64,000 bases of DNA from Nitratireductor sp. (GCF_017794765.1 NZ_CP051236.1:3400729-3464728); one strand, 5' to 3'; positions 25,849-35,201 are shown, counted from the stretch's first letter. Program-made: numbers and translations. Notes: a model not told the origin generated them from the sequence alone.

Positions 25849-27242
25849 GTGAAGTCGTGACAGAGCCTGCAATCTCTGCTGCTCCCCCTCGAGAGACCGT
25901 GCTTACCGCACTTGAAGAAGCTTATCGGCGAATAGCGGGTGATCAGCGGTTCCTCATCAGGCATGGTGGTCGCGTCAGCGAGGTTTCGCCGACCCATTAC
26001 AGCGTGCGCGGCCTTTCGGAAACGGCGAGGCTCGGTGATGTCGTCTCGCGACAGAGCCGCAGGGGCGGAATTGCCGGTGCCGGCGAAATCGTCCGTATCG
26101 CGCAGGGTAGTGTGCTCGTCGCGCCCTACGAAGAGGCAGGTGCCGTGGGCCTGGGCGAAGCCGTTTTCAATCGTGGTCAACTCGGTCTTGCGCCATCCCC
26201 GTCATGGCGCGGTCGTGTCGTGGATGCACTTGGTCGACCCGCCGATGGAAAGCCCGCCCCCGCCGGCGCGCCTTCCGCCACCGGCGCCGCGCCGGTCACA
26301 CCACCGGCAATGCAGCGGCAACGGGTTTCCGAAGCATTCCGCACAGGTGTTCGTGTCATCGACATCTTCACTCCTCTTTGCCACGGACAAAGGCTCGGTG
26401 TGTTTGCCGGTTCCGGCGTTGGTAAATCGACGCTTTTGTCCATGCTCGCCAACGCGGATGCGTTCGACACGGTGGTCATCGCACTGGTGGGAGAACGCGG
26501 GCGCGAGGTCCGCGAATTCCTCGAGGACACAATCGGACCACGGGGTATGACTAAATCGGTGGCTGTGGTCGCCACCAGTGACGAAAGCGCCATGATGCGC
26601 CGCCGCGCACCGGATACAGCCATGAGCGTCGCTGAATATTTTCGCGATCGCGGTGAGAAGGTTTTGCTCATCGTCGATTCCATCACGCGCTTCGCCCATG
26701 CTCTGCGCGAGGTCGCTATCGGCGCCGGAGAACCTCCTGTAGCCCGAGGCTATCCCGCTTCGGTTTTCACCGAGTTGCCGCGCCTGCTGGAACGCGCCGG
26801 GCCCGGCGAAACCGGTCGCGGCTCCATCACGGCAATCCTGTCCGTCCTTGTCGATGGAGACGATCACAATGACCCGGTTGCCGACGCGGTGCGCGGCATT
26901 CTCGACGGACACGTGGTCCTCGACCGTTCTATAGCCGAACAGGGGCGTTTCCCCCCCGTCAATCCCCTGGCTTCCATTTCCCGCCTTGCCGAGCGCGCAT
27001 GGAAGCCGGATGAGAAGCGGTTGGTGACACGATTGCGCGCGATGATCGCCCGTTTCGAAGACACCCGCGACATTCGCCTCCTTGGCGCCTATCAACCCGG
27101 AAACGACGCAGATCTCGATCAGGCCGTGCGCCAGATCCCACTCATCTACGATGCCCTCACACAATCGCCGAACGACCCGCGCTCGACTGATCCTTTCACG
27201 GATCTGGCGATGAAACTGAAAGCCGGAGAACCGGTACAATGA
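25845..27242 (+). CDS. fliI: Flagellar export ATPase FliI
   Basis: This 465-residue F1-beta-like ATPase powers unfolding and release of chaperone-bound export substrates. It shows Walker A (GVFAGSGVGKSTLL, about 190-203), ALVGERGREVREF, Walker B VLLIVDSITRFAHALREV and the arginine-finger region. It is coupled to flgF by ATGA overlap and to the following gene by another four-base overlap. FliH-like (37829) and FliJ-like (52093) partners are encoded elsewhere in the cluster. Confidence 0.97.
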   Translation: MSEVVTEPAISAAPPRETVLTALEEAYRRIAGDQRFLIRHGGRVSEVSPTHYSVRGLSETARLGDVVSRQSRRGGIAGAGEIVRIAQGSVLVAPYEEAGAVGLGEAVFNRGQLGLAPSPSWRGRVVDALGRPADGKPAPAGAPSATGAAPVTPPAMQRQRVSEAFRTGVRVIDIFTPLCHGQRLGVFAGSGVGKSTLLSMLANADAFDTVVIALVGERGREVREFLEDTIGPRGMTKSVAVVATSDESAMMRRRAPDTAMSVAEYFRDRGEKVLLIVDSITRFAHALREVAIGAGEPPVARGYPASVFTELPRLLERAGPGETGRGSITAILSVLVDGDDHNDPVADAVRGILDGHVVLDRSIAEQGRFPPVNPLASISRLAERAWKPDEKRLVTRLRAMIARFEDTRDIRLLGAYQPGNDADLDQAVRQIPLIYDALTQSPNDPRSTDPFTDLAMKLKAGEPVQ

Positions 27243-27880
27243 CGCTGAAACTGGCCAGTCTCGAACTTCCGGACGGGCGGCGGACCGAACCGAACCCGAC
27301 CGACGCGCCCGCAGCCGAGGCGCCCCCGCCTTCCCGAAAATCCGCATTTCTTCCTCGCCGGCTAAAAACGATCGCGCCTCTCCACAAGCCAAGCAGCAGC
27401 CGCAGCGACTGGATGATCATGATCGGCGGTATCGGGTTGGCCGCTGTCTGCGCCATGTTTCCCTGGTACATATTCTTCAATCAGGAGCATTTCGGCGTTC
27501 GTCCCATGACTTTTGCCGGGCGTCCCTCCCCGCAGGGACCTTCGCGTGAGGCTCTTCCCGATTTGATCGGTGCACGCATCCCATCGCAAATCATTCCTTT
27601 GCCGGAGGTCGACTACACGTCTACCGGAACGGTTGGCCGCACGCCCGCCGAAGTGCTTGAGAACCAGCCTTTCCCCGGAGATGAACCGGGCTTTCGCCTA
27701 GTGCATGTGGCCGGTGGACGCGCCATGATCGAGGACGAGGATGGGTATTGGCTTGTGCAGCGTGGCTCTCGCCTGCCGGATGGCAGCCGTGTCTCTCGGA
27801 TAGTCTGGAAAGACGGCAACTGGGAAATGGTCACATCGCGTGAGCTGGTGGTCAAGGTTTCTGCAGAAGACGGGACGTAA
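27239..27880 (+). CDS. Single-span membrane protein of the flagellar cluster
   Basis: This 213-residue protein has a Pro/Arg-rich cytoplasmic N-terminus (1-55), one membrane helix (about 58-80, WMIMIGGIGLAAVCAMFPWY) and a periplasmic domain. The periplasmic part has a compact beta-type end (FRLVHVAGGRAMIEDEDGYW, LVQRGSRLPDGSRVSRIVWK). An unnamed gene stands at this place, between fliI and flgB, in rhizobial clusters; I know no function. The overlap with fliI argues for a flagellar role, perhaps at the basal-body membrane. It ends just before the promoter box that drives flgB. Confidence 0.75.
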   Translation: MTLKLASLELPDGRRTEPNPTDAPAAEAPPPSRKSAFLPRRLKTIAPLHKPSSSRSDWMIMIGGIGLAAVCAMFPWYIFFNQEHFGVRPMTFAGRPSPQGPSREALPDLIGARIPSQIIPLPEVDYTSTGTVGRTPAEVLENQPFPGDEPGFRLVHVAGGRAMIEDEDGYWLVQRGSRLPDGSRVSRIVWKDGNWEMVTSRELVVKVSAEDGT

Positions 27881-27884
27881 GGCC

Positions 27885-27905
27885 CGCACAAGACTGGCTG
27901 CATAA
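27885..27905 (+). promoter_or_regulatory. Flagellar class II promoter box before flgB
   Basis: CGCACAAG, nine bases, then ATAA; the hexamer from the TA reads TAAAGT. It lies in the 67-base gap after the membrane-protein gene and ends 42 bases before flgB, splitting what would otherwise look like one operon. Confidence 0.6.
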
Positions 27906-27947
27906 AGTGCCATTCAGGATGTTTGCATAGACCGAGAGACTTGCCTG

Positions 27948-28325
27948 ATGCAGCCCGTCAACCTGTTCGACCTTGCCACCCAGCAGGCGAAGTGGCTATC
28001 CGTCCGCCAGACGACGGTGGCCAGCAATGTCGCCAACATCAACACGCCTGGATACAAGGCGCTTGAAGTCGAGCCATTCGAAAACGTGCTGAACGGAACA
28101 CGGGTCGCTCTAAAGAGCACCAACCCGAACCATCTGCAGTTTGGCGCTACCAACGCTTCCTTTGCCGTCGGCAGCACCGAGGATCCCTCCGTCCTGCCTT
28201 CGGAGAACACAGTGAAAATCGAAGATGAGCTCGCCAATGCCGGTGAGGTTCGTCGCTCGTTCGAGCTCAACACGGCCATCGTCAAGGCCTTTCACCGCAT
28301 GTTGATGAACACTTCGAGAGGATAG
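27948..28325 (+). CDS. flgB: Flagellar basal-body proximal rod protein FlgB
   Basis: This 125-residue rod protein has the expected start (LFDLATQQAKWLSVRQTTVA then SNVANINTPGYKALEVEPFE), a Pro/Gly-rich middle and a C-terminal polymerisation helix (AFHRMLMNTSRG). It is first in the unit flgB-flgC-fliE-flgG-flgA-flgI-motE-flgH-fliL-fliP. Confidence 0.96.
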   Translation: MQPVNLFDLATQQAKWLSVRQTTVASNVANINTPGYKALEVEPFENVLNGTRVALKSTNPNHLQFGATNASFAVGSTEDPSVLPSENTVKIEDELANAGEVRRSFELNTAIVKAFHRMLMNTSRG

Positions 28326-28328
28326 TCC

Positions 28329-28748
28329 GTGGACCCGCTTTCCGCTTCTCTGAAAGTCGCAGCATCCGGCCTGCAGGCGCAGTCCGAGCGTATGCAGGTG
28401 GTTTCTGAAAACCTGGCCAACGCCAAGTCCACCAGCGACATTCCGGGTGGCGATCCCTATCGCCGCAAGACCATCAGCTTCGTTGCCGAGCTCGACCGCA
28501 ATATCGGTGGCAGCGTTGTCGAGGTCGGATCGATCGCCCGTGACCCCACCGAATTCACCCTCGAGTTCAACCCCGGTCATGAGGCGGCGGACGAACGCGG
28601 CTACGTCAAGATGCCGAACGTCAACGTATTGATCGAGATGGCCGACATGCGTGAGGCCAATCGCGGCTACGAAGCGAACCTGCAGGTCATCAAGCAGGCG
28701 CGCGAACTCATTTCCATGACCATTGATCTGATGCGGAGCCAGTCATGA
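28329..28748 (+). CDS. flgC: Flagellar basal-body rod protein FlgC
   Basis: This 139-residue rod protein starts at GTG three bases after flgB. The N-terminus ([34 protein letters not shown]) and the C-terminal helix ([20 protein letters not shown]) are typical. It overlaps fliE by four bases. Confidence 0.96.
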   Translation: MDPLSASLKVAASGLQAQSERMQVVSENLANAKSTSDIPGGDPYRRKTISFVAELDRNIGGSVVEVGSIARDPTEFTLEFNPGHEAADERGYVKMPNVNVLIEMADMREANRGYEANLQVIKQARELISMTIDLMRSQS

Positions 28749-29053
28749 TTCCTCCAGTCGGCAGCATTGCCCCTTCCACATTAACGCAAGCCACCGGTCT
28801 GCAGCCGGCCCGCCAGGCCCCCACCTCCGAAACCGGAGAAGCTTTTAGCGCGATGCTCGGGCAAGCGGCGGCCAACACGGTAGCGAAATTGAACCATGCC
28901 GAGGGCGTGTCCATCAAGGCGCTGCAAGGTGAAGCAGAAACCCGGGAAGTGGTGGACGCGGTCATGAGCGCCGAACAGGCGCTACAGGCTGCGATTGCCG
29001 TACGTGACAAGCTTGTCACCGCCTATCTCGACATCAGCCGAATGGCCATCTGA
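28745..29053 (+). CDS. fliE: Flagellar hook-basal body protein FliE
   Basis: This 102-residue adaptor joins the MS ring to the rod. The C-terminal helix [27 protein letters not shown] carries the family signature, preceded by a coiled region ([20 protein letters not shown]). It is coupled to flgC by overlap and followed by flgG after 12 bases. Confidence 0.94.
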   Translation: MIPPVGSIAPSTLTQATGLQPARQAPTSETGEAFSAMLGQAAANTVAKLNHAEGVSIKALQGEAETREVVDAVMSAEQALQAAIAVRDKLVTAYLDISRMAI

Positions 29054-29065
29054 GGAGCCTGATTA

Positions 29066-29854
29066 ATGAAAGCCCTGTCGATTGCCGCCACCGGCATGAG
29101 CGCCCAGCAGCTTAATCTTGAAGTGATTGCCAACAACATCGCCAACATCAACACGACCGGCTTCAAACGCGCCCGGGCCGAGTTTTCCGATCTGCTTTAT
29201 CAGACGGAGCGTATGCAGGGCGTTCCCAGCCGCGCCAATCAGGCGATCGTGCCGGAAGGTGCGAATGTCGGCCTCGGCGTCAAGGCCGCAGCCGTGCGCA
29301 ACCTGCATATCCAGGGCCCGATGAACAACACCGGCAACAAGCTCGATGTTGCGCTGGTCGGCAAAGGCTGGTTCGAGATCGAAGGCACGGACGGTGAGCC
29401 GCTTTATACGCGCGCCGGCTCGTTCAACACCAACGCGACCGGTCAGCTCGTCACCACCCAGGGCTACAATGTGACTCCGGCGATCGTCATTCCCGAAGAT
29501 GCCGTGGAGGTGGTGATCAACAAGACCGGGCAGGTTTTTGCACGAATTGACGGCCAGGCAGAGCTTCAGGATCTGGGCCAGTTAACCCTTGCCAACTTTG
29601 CCAATGAAGCAGGCCTCGACCCGATTGGTGACAACCTCTTCCGCGAGACCCCCGCTTCGGGTGCTGCGATCCAGGGCGTACCCGGAGATCCCGGCTTCGC
29701 CGTCATCGAGCAGGGCTATCTCGAAGGTTCAAATGTCGATCCGGTGAAGGAAATCACCGAACTGATATCCGCTCAACGCGCCTACGAGATGAACTCCAAG
29801 GTCATCCGCGCGGCCGATGAGATGGCCGCAACCGTCACCCAGTCGATCCGGTAG
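29066..29854 (+). CDS. flgG: Flagellar distal rod protein FlgG
   Basis: This 262-residue distal rod protein (260 in E. coli) begins [20 protein letters not shown] with [20 protein letters not shown]. It contains the FlgG-specific loop after about residue 50 ([14 protein letters not shown]) and ends [20 protein letters not shown]. It is the largest rod component and passes through the P and L rings made by flgI and flgH downstream. Confidence 0.97.
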   Translation: MKALSIAATGMSAQQLNLEVIANNIANINTTGFKRARAEFSDLLYQTERMQGVPSRANQAIVPEGANVGLGVKAAAVRNLHIQGPMNNTGNKLDVALVGKGWFEIEGTDGEPLYTRAGSFNTNATGQLVTTQGYNVTPAIVIPEDAVEVVINKTGQVFARIDGQAELQDLGQLTLANFANEAGLDPIGDNLFRETPASGAAIQGVPGDPGFAVIEQGYLEGSNVDPVKEITELISAQRAYEMNSKVIRAADEMAATVTQSIR

Positions 29855-29860
29855 GTTCGC

Positions 29861-30328
29861 ATGAACACGCACTCCATCGTCTCCGCACTTGTCCTGGCCC
29901 TGGCCAGCTTCTTTGTGACCGGTGTTCCGGCAGCAGCGCAGGAGCAGGCGGTGGTTTCCACGCGTGTTATCTATCCCGGCGAAACCATCTCCATCGATGC
30001 GCTCGACGAAGTGATCCTGCGACGCCCGCCGCGCGGCAATACGGCAATTGCCCGTATGCTGGAAGACATCGACGGGAAAGTTGCCCGGCGCACCCTCCTT
30101 CCGGGCCGCCTCATACCCATCAGTTATGTGCGCGATGCCTATCTGGTGGAAACCGGCACCCCGGTTACCGTAACCTTCAGTGAAGGCCCACTCGTCATTT
30201 CGCTCCGCGCCGTACCGCTTCAAGCCGGCGCTGCAGGCGACATGATCCGCTTGCGCAACATTGAAAGCGGACGCACCTTCATGGGGGTGGTGCTCGCGGA
30301 TGGTAGCGTCCAGGTGGGTGCCATATGA
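29861..30328 (+). CDS. flgA: Flagellar P-ring assembly chaperone FlgA
   Basis: This 155-residue periplasmic chaperone has a Sec signal peptide (residues 1-26, ending PAAAQE) and a SAF-type domain (about 28-155). The domain includes the RTLLPGRLIPISYVRDAYLV segment and the C-terminal IRLRNIESGRTFMGVVLADG SVQVGA fold. It assists FlgI assembly around the rod and is translated with flgI through a four-base overlap. Confidence 0.93.
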   Translation: MNTHSIVSALVLALASFFVTGVPAAAQEQAVVSTRVIYPGETISIDALDEVILRRPPRGNTAIARMLEDIDGKVARRTLLPGRLIPISYVRDAYLVETGTPVTVTFSEGPLVISLRAVPLQAGAAGDMIRLRNIESGRTFMGVVLADGSVQVGAI

Positions 30329-31428
30329 TGTGTCGTCTGCTCCTCACCGTCCTCGTGGCAATGGCGCTCAGCCTGCCGGCCGGTGCCGCTTCGCGCATCA
30401 AGGATATCGCTATGCTGCAGGCCGCGCGTGACAACCAGCTTGTCGGCTACGGGCTGGTGATCGGGCTCCAGGGAAGCGGCGACAGCCTGCGCAATTCGCC
30501 ATTCACCGAACAGTCCATGCGTGCAATGCTCGAGAATCTCGGCATCGCGTCGGAAGGCGGTCGCGCTCGCGCGAAGAATGTAGCTGCCGTTATCGTGACG
30601 GCAAATCTGCCACCTTTCGTCCAGTCCGGCGCGCGGATCGATGTCAGTGTCTCCTCGCTCGGCGACGCGACTTCCCTCGCAGGTGGTACGCTGGTCATGA
30701 CCCCGCTTCGCGCCGCCGATGGCGAGATTTACGCCGTTGCTCAGGGGTCTGTCATCGTTTCCGGTTTTACAGCCCAGGGACAGGCCGAAACGTTGACCCA
30801 GGGTGTACCCACATCCGGTCGCGTGCCCAACGGCGCCATCATCGAGCGCAAGGTCGAGGCCTCCATGTCCGACAGCGCCAGCCTTGTCCTGCAATTGCGC
30901 AATGCGGATTTCTCAACGGCCGTGCGTGTTGCAGACGCGATCAACACATATACCGGCTCCCGTTTTGGCGCACGGCTTGCCAACGAAGAAGATGCCCGCA
31001 CCATTCGGATCCGCAGGCCCAAGGGTATTTCCTACGCCCGCTTCTACGCTGAGATCGAAAACCTGATGGTGGAGTCCGACGGCCCTGCCCGGGTCGTGGT
31101 CGACGAGCGTACAGGAACGGTGGTCATCGGCAATGACGTGCGCATCTCCCGGGTTGCTATCAGCCACGGCGCGCTCACTGTCCGCATCACCGAAACGCCG
31201 CGCGTGGTACAGCCGGAGCCGTTCTCCCGCGGAGAGACAGCGATCGAACCTTTCACCGAAATTGAGGCCGATCAGCCGGATGCCAATGTGGCTCTGCTGG
31301 ATGGCCCCAACCTGCAAACCCTTGTCTCTGGCCTCAACCGGCTTGGCGTAAAGCCCGATGGCATCATCGCCATTCTCCAGGGCATCAAGTCCGCCGGCGC
31401 GCTGCAGGCCGAACTCGTGCTGCAATAG
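30325..31428 (+). CDS. flgI: Flagellar P-ring protein FlgI
   Basis: This 367-residue periplasmic protein forms the P ring in the peptidoglycan layer. It has a cleavable signal peptide (about 1-21, ending LPAGAAS) and the strongly conserved start IKDIAMLQAARDNQLVGYGL VIGLQGSGD. Length and the ending GVKPDGIIAILQGIKSAGAL QAEL are standard. It starts with ATGATG overlapping flgA. Confidence 0.97.
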   Translation: MMCRLLLTVLVAMALSLPAGAASRIKDIAMLQAARDNQLVGYGLVIGLQGSGDSLRNSPFTEQSMRAMLENLGIASEGGRARAKNVAAVIVTANLPPFVQSGARIDVSVSSLGDATSLAGGTLVMTPLRAADGEIYAVAQGSVIVSGFTAQGQAETLTQGVPTSGRVPNGAIIERKVEASMSDSASLVLQLRNADFSTAVRVADAINTYTGSRFGARLANEEDARTIRIRRPKGISYARFYAEIENLMVESDGPARVVVDERTGTVVIGNDVRISRVAISHGALTVRITETPRVVQPEPFSRGETAIEPFTEIEADQPDANVALLDGPNLQTLVSGLNRLGVKPDGIIAILQGIKSAGALQAELVLQ

Positions 31429-31437
31429 GTACACCGC

Positions 31438-31950
31438 ATGTCACGCAGTCTTCGATTGAAAAAAATCTCCACGGCCGTGTTCGCGGGTCTCGTTGTCGCC
31501 ACGCAGATCGCACCACTCCACGCACTGGCGGCCGAAAACCCCGCGACCATGAAGCCCGACGAAGTGGAGCGTTTCTGCGCAAACATCGCCGATGCAGCAC
31601 GCGATCGCCGCTACGCCCTCCAGGCCATGGAGCTTGAGAAGCTCAAGGGTGAAGTGGACGAGCGCATCGCCGCGCTCGAGCAAAAGCGTGCCGATTACGA
31701 GGGCTGGCTGCAGCGTCGAAACGTCTTTCTCGCGCAGGCCGAGGCCGGCATTGTCGAGATTTACGCCTCCATGCGGCCCGACGCGGCAGCTGAGCGTCTT
31801 GCGGAAGTCCGCGTCGAACTCGCCGCCGCCATCCTGATGAAGCTCGAACCGCGCACGGCTGGCATCATCCTCAACGAAATGAACAGCAAGTCCGCAGCGA
31901 CGCTCACGACCATCATTGCCAGCGCCGCGCGGCCGGAGGACCCGACATGA
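31438..31950 (+). CDS. motE: Motility protein MotE (chaperone for MotC)
   Basis: This 170-residue periplasmic protein is the rhizobial MotE, which in S. meliloti stabilises and helps export of MotC. It has an N-terminal membrane/signal segment (about 14-33), a coiled coil (MELEKLKGEVDERIAALEQK RADYEGW) and an MgtE-N-like C-terminal domain (AAAILMKLEPRTAGIILNEM). It lies between flgI and flgH, the same place as in S. meliloti, and overlaps flgH by four bases. Confidence 0.9.
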   Translation: MSRSLRLKKISTAVFAGLVVATQIAPLHALAAENPATMKPDEVERFCANIADAARDRRYALQAMELEKLKGEVDERIAALEQKRADYEGWLQRRNVFLAQAEAGIVEIYASMRPDAAAERLAEVRVELAAAILMKLEPRTAGIILNEMNSKSAATLTTIIASAARPEDPT

Positions 31951-32651
31951 CGTTCCGGCCCCTATTTCTATTGCCACTGGCCTTCGTTGCCGGCTGCTCT
32001 CAATCGCTCAAGGAAATCGGCAAGGAGCCGGCGATGACCCAGGTCGGAGCGTCCATCGATCCGGAGGTTATGGCTGCTTACAACTATCCCAAGCGTCCGG
32101 CACCGGCGCTCACCCGCTACTCCCTTTGGGACGACAAGCAGAGCAGGCTCTTCACCGATCCGCGCGCGCTCAATGTCGGCGACATTCTGACGGTCGAGAT
32201 CTCGATCAATGACAAGGCCCGTTTCAAAAACGAATCCGAGCGTTCTCGGGATGTGGACCGCAGTCTGGGTCTTTCTGGCTCCTACTCCATCGGCGGCGCG
32301 GGGTCATCAGCTGCGCTCGACGGCAAGATCGGTTCCGGCACATCAACGGCGGGCGGCGGCCAGACCGAGCGCTCGGAAAACATTCGTCTTCTCGTCGCTG
32401 CGGTGGTCACACAGGTAATGTCCAACGGGAACCTGCGCATCCGCGGAACGCAGGAGGTAAGGGTCAACGCAGAGCTGCGCATCCTCACCATCGAGGGCAT
32501 CGTGCGGCCAAGCGACATCGATCCGCAAAACATGGTTTCCTACGAACGCATCGCCGAAGCGCGCATCTCCTACGGGGGTCGCGGTCGGATCAGCGAGGTT
32601 CAGCAGCCGCCCTATGGCCAGCAGTTCCTCGACCAGGTGCTACCATTCTAA
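31947..32651 (+). CDS. flgH: Flagellar L-ring lipoprotein FlgH
   Basis: This 234-residue outer-membrane lipoprotein forms the L ring. Its signal ends in a lipobox (FVAGC, Cys about residue 14-15). Conserved segments include SLWDDKQSRLFTDPRALNVG DILTVEI, NGNLRIRGTQEVRVNAELRI and the end ISEVQQPPYGQQFLDQVLPF. It is coupled to motE by overlap. Confidence 0.96.
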   Translation: MTFRPLFLLPLAFVAGCSQSLKEIGKEPAMTQVGASIDPEVMAAYNYPKRPAPALTRYSLWDDKQSRLFTDPRALNVGDILTVEISINDKARFKNESERSRDVDRSLGLSGSYSIGGAGSSAALDGKIGSGTSTAGGGQTERSENIRLLVAAVVTQVMSNGNLRIRGTQEVRVNAELRILTIEGIVRPSDIDPQNMVSYERIAEARISYGGRGRISEVQQPPYGQQFLDQVLPF

Positions 32652-32675
32652 CCCGACGCCGGAGCCTGAAGACGC

Positions 32676-33179
32676 ATGGCGCTGCTTGAACAGCAACCTA
32701 CCGAGAAAAAGGGACCATCCCTCATCGTCCAGTTGGCGATGCTGCTGGTCATGTCGGCCCTTGCCGCCGGAGCTGCATGGTTCGCGGGCGGCTATCTGCA
32801 GAGCAGATCCGGCAGCTCCGAGGAGGTCGCTGCGGCCACCGCCGAAACTGCCTCCGCCGAACCCGCCACCGATGAGGATGGCGCCGCCAAAACGCCGCCC
32901 GGCATTTTCATGATGGACCCAATCACCACCAATCTGGCCGAACCGAGCGAAGTTTGGGTGCGTGCTGAACTTTCCCTCGTTTTCGAGGGCGAGCCCGACC
33001 CTGCGATGGCAGCCGCGATTCATCAGGACCTTTTTGCGTATCTGCGCACGGTGAAACTGCGCCAGGTGGAAACCGCGAGCGGCCTGCAGCATCTTCGCTC
33101 CGATCTTGCAGAACGCGCCAGCATTCGCAGCGAGGGCGCGGTCAAGCAAATCCTCTTCAGGGCTCTGTTGTTCGAATGA
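32676..33179 (+). CDS. fliL: Flagellar stator-associated protein FliL
   Basis: This 167-residue single-span protein surrounds the stator. It has a short cytoplasmic start, a membrane helix at about 18-40 (LIVQLAMLLVMSALAAGAAW), a low-complexity Ala/Glu/Thr linker and the periplasmic FliL domain (MMDPITTNLAEPSEVWVRAE LSLVFEG ... VKQILFRALLFE). It overlaps fliP by four bases. A second FliL-like protein may be encoded at 53518. Confidence 0.94.
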   Translation: MALLEQQPTEKKGPSLIVQLAMLLVMSALAAGAAWFAGGYLQSRSGSSEEVAAATAETASAEPATDEDGAAKTPPGIFMMDPITTNLAEPSEVWVRAELSLVFEGEPDPAMAAAIHQDLFAYLRTVKLRQVETASGLQHLRSDLAERASIRSEGAVKQILFRALLFE

Positions 33180-33913
33180 GACGTCTCGCTTTCCTGTCCG
33201 CCGCGCTGCTCGTTCCAACCGCAGCAGCGGCGCAAACCATCGATCTTGGTGCATTGACGGGTGCCGACGGCTCCACCATCGGCACGATTATCCAGCTTTT
33301 CGGCCTTCTGACGATCCTGTCCGTTGCGCCGGGCATCCTGATCATGGTCACAAGCTTCACCCGCTTCGTGATCGCCTTTTCGATCCTGCGTGCCGGCATG
33401 GGGCTGCCCACCACGCCAGCCAACCTTATCCTGATCAGCCTGTCCCTGTTCATGACCTTCTATGTCATGGCCCCCACCTTTGACAGGGCCTGGGCGGAAG
33501 GCATGCGCCCGCTCATGAACAATGAGATCAGCGAAGAAGACGCGGTCCAGCGTATCGCCGAACCCTTCCGTGGCTTCATGGTCAACAATGTCCGCGAGAA
33601 GGATTTCGCACTCTTCGCCGATCTGGCCGCGGAACGCGGCAATATAGACATCGACATAACGGTGGAGACCGCAGATCTGCGCGTTCTGGTTCCGGCTTTC
33701 ATGATATCCGAGATCCGGCGTGGCTTCGAGATCGGATTCCTGATTGTCCTGCCTTTCCTCGTCATCGACCTGATCGTTGCCACCATCACCATGTCCATGG
33801 GCATGATGATGTTGCCACCGACCGTCGTTTCCCTGCCATTCAAGATATTGTTCTTCGTCCTGATCGATGGCTGGAACCTGCTCGTCGGCAGCCTTGTACG
33901 CTCCTTCGTTTAG
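33176..33913 (+). CDS. fliP: Flagellar export gate protein FliP
   Basis: This 245-residue export-gate protein has a cleavable signal (1-19), then helices around 40-65 and 80-100 and a late pair. The signatures SVAPGILIMVTSFTRFVIAF SILR, PANLILISLSLFMTFYVMAP, FEIGFLIVLPFLVIDLIVAT and MGMMMLPPTVVSLPFKILFF are all present. FliQ and FliR are encoded 15-18 kb downstream. It is the last gene of the flgB unit. A short GGACC/GGTCC hairpin after the stop (33915-33928) is a weak terminator candidate. Confidence 0.97.
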   Translation: MRRLAFLSAALLVPTAAAAQTIDLGALTGADGSTIGTIIQLFGLLTILSVAPGILIMVTSFTRFVIAFSILRAGMGLPTTPANLILISLSLFMTFYVMAPTFDRAWAEGMRPLMNNEISEEDAVQRIAEPFRGFMVNNVREKDFALFADLAAERGNIDIDITVETADLRVLVPAFMISEIRRGFEIGFLIVLPFLVIDLIVATITMSMGMMMLPPTVVSLPFKILFFVLIDGWNLLVGSLVRSFV

Positions 33914-34129
33914 GGGACCTTGCGGTCCTGCAATTCGTTTCTTCAGAAAAAACGCCGACCTGCGAAATTAAGCCGGCCCATTATCCTTTTGGTAGGACTT
34001 TCCCGCGATAAATGCCTTCAAGCATGGCGGACAGATCTTACAACGGGATCAAGGGCATGATGCCGCTCCGTCATACCGGTAAGCCCGGTATGTCCCTCGT
34101 TTGTTTTGTATTTCAGGGGCGTTTATCCC

Positions 34130-34999
34130 ATGGCAAGTCTTATGACCAACGCGTCGGCAATGACGGCGCTGCAGACCCTCAACACCATCTCCAAGAACAT
34201 GGCTACCACCCAGTCCCGCATTTCGACGGGCCTGCGCGTGGGCGAAGCTTCCGACAACGCAGCTTACTGGTCCATCGCGACTTCGATGAAGTCCGACAAC
34301 AAGGCCCTTTCCAGCGTTCAGGATGCTTTGGGTCTCGGCGCCGGCAAGATCGACACGGCCTACACGGGTATCAATGAAGTCATCGACACCGTCGACAAGA
34401 TCAAGCAGAAGCTTGTCACGGCACGCGGTGCTTCTCAGGAAGACCAGGAGAAGATCCAGGGCGAAATCAACGCGCTCCAGGCTCACATCACGTCGGTCGT
34501 CGGCAACTCCAACTACGCCGGCTCAAATATCATCCAGGACAACACCGATGTGAACATCGTTGCGTCCTACAACCGCAGCGGCGCGACCGTCACCATTGAC
34601 GAGATCACGCTGACGGGTGCCAACGTTCTGGTGCTCGACGCGGCTGGTACGGGTGGTTCCGCAGCCAGCGTTGTTGCAGCGGCTCTGTTCGATGCTTCCG
34701 GCGGCCAGGTTGGTGACGCTGCAATCGATAGTGCTCTGGGCACCGTCGAGACGGCTCTCGCCTCCCTCGCCGACCAGGCAGCAGAACTTGGTGCCGCCAA
34801 GTCGCGCGTCGATCTGCAGAAAGACTTTGTTGGCAAGCTTTCCGACGCTATCGAACGCGGTGTTGGCCAGCTCGTCGACGCGGACATGAACGAAGAGTCG
34901 GCTCGTCTGTCGGCCCTGCAGGTTCAGCAGCAGCTGGGCATCCAGGCGCTTTCGATCGCTAACTCCAATTCGCAGAACATCCTGTCGCTGTTCCGCTAA
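34130..34999 (+). CDS. flaA: Flagellin A
   Basis: This 289-residue flagellin consists almost entirely of the conserved D0/D1 helices: SLMTNASAMTALQTLNTISK, STGLRVGEASDNAAYWSIAT and the C-terminal QVQQQLGIQALSIANSNSQN ILSLFR. The middle (about 145-205) is short, so the surface D2/D3 domains are reduced. ATG 34130 with AGGGG upstream is the family start, although the frame is open from 34106. It is a single-gene unit between fliP and a strong terminator. The upstream 216 bases contain no copy of the class II box, consistent with a later expression class. Confidence 0.96.
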   Translation: MASLMTNASAMTALQTLNTISKNMATTQSRISTGLRVGEASDNAAYWSIATSMKSDNKALSSVQDALGLGAGKIDTAYTGINEVIDTVDKIKQKLVTARGASQEDQEKIQGEINALQAHITSVVGNSNYAGSNIIQDNTDVNIVASYNRSGATVTIDEITLTGANVLVLDAAGTGGSAASVVAAALFDASGGQVGDAAIDSALGTVETALASLADQAAELGAAKSRVDLQKDFVGKLSDAIERGVGQLVDADMNEESARLSALQVQQQLGIQALSIANSNSQNILSLFR

Positions 35000-35009
35000 T
35001 AGATCGATC

Positions 35010-35077
35010 CCGGCGCAAAAGCGCCGGCATCAATCCACGATAGACGGGTCGCTCACTCGAGCGGCCCGTCTTTTTTT
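35010..35077 (+). terminator. Terminator of flaA (two hairpins)
   Basis: A CCGGCGC/GCGCCGG stem with an AAAA loop (35010-35027) is followed by a longer 11-bp stem with one G-U pair (35043-35053 with 35060-35070) and seven T residues (35071-35077). The second is a textbook Rho-independent terminator. Confidence 0.9.
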
Positions 35078-35093
35078 GATATTTGGAGCAACA

Positions 35094-35147
35094 GTTAACC
35101 TCCATTAATAGCCTGTTAACCATGTGCATCTACCTATCGTTAACCAT
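35094..35147 (+). promoter_or_regulatory. CtrA-type boxes upstream of flaB
   Basis: Three GTTAACC words occur within 54 bases (35094, 35115 and 35139). The sequence at 35105-35119 is a perfect TTAA-N7-TTAA, the CtrA consensus, and TTAACCAT half-sites are at 35116-35123 and 35140-35147. The group ends 55 bases before the flaB start. Confidence 0.6.
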
Positions 35148-35201
35148 ACCCGGCGCGAACACGCGGTGCCACCGGGAGTGATTGAACAAAGAGGTGATCA
35201 C

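Noticed and set aside
34018..34038. CAAG-N9-CAGA before flaA as a seventh copy of the flagellar box
   Set aside because: The CRCR half and the TA are both missing, so it does not meet the pattern shared by the six others.
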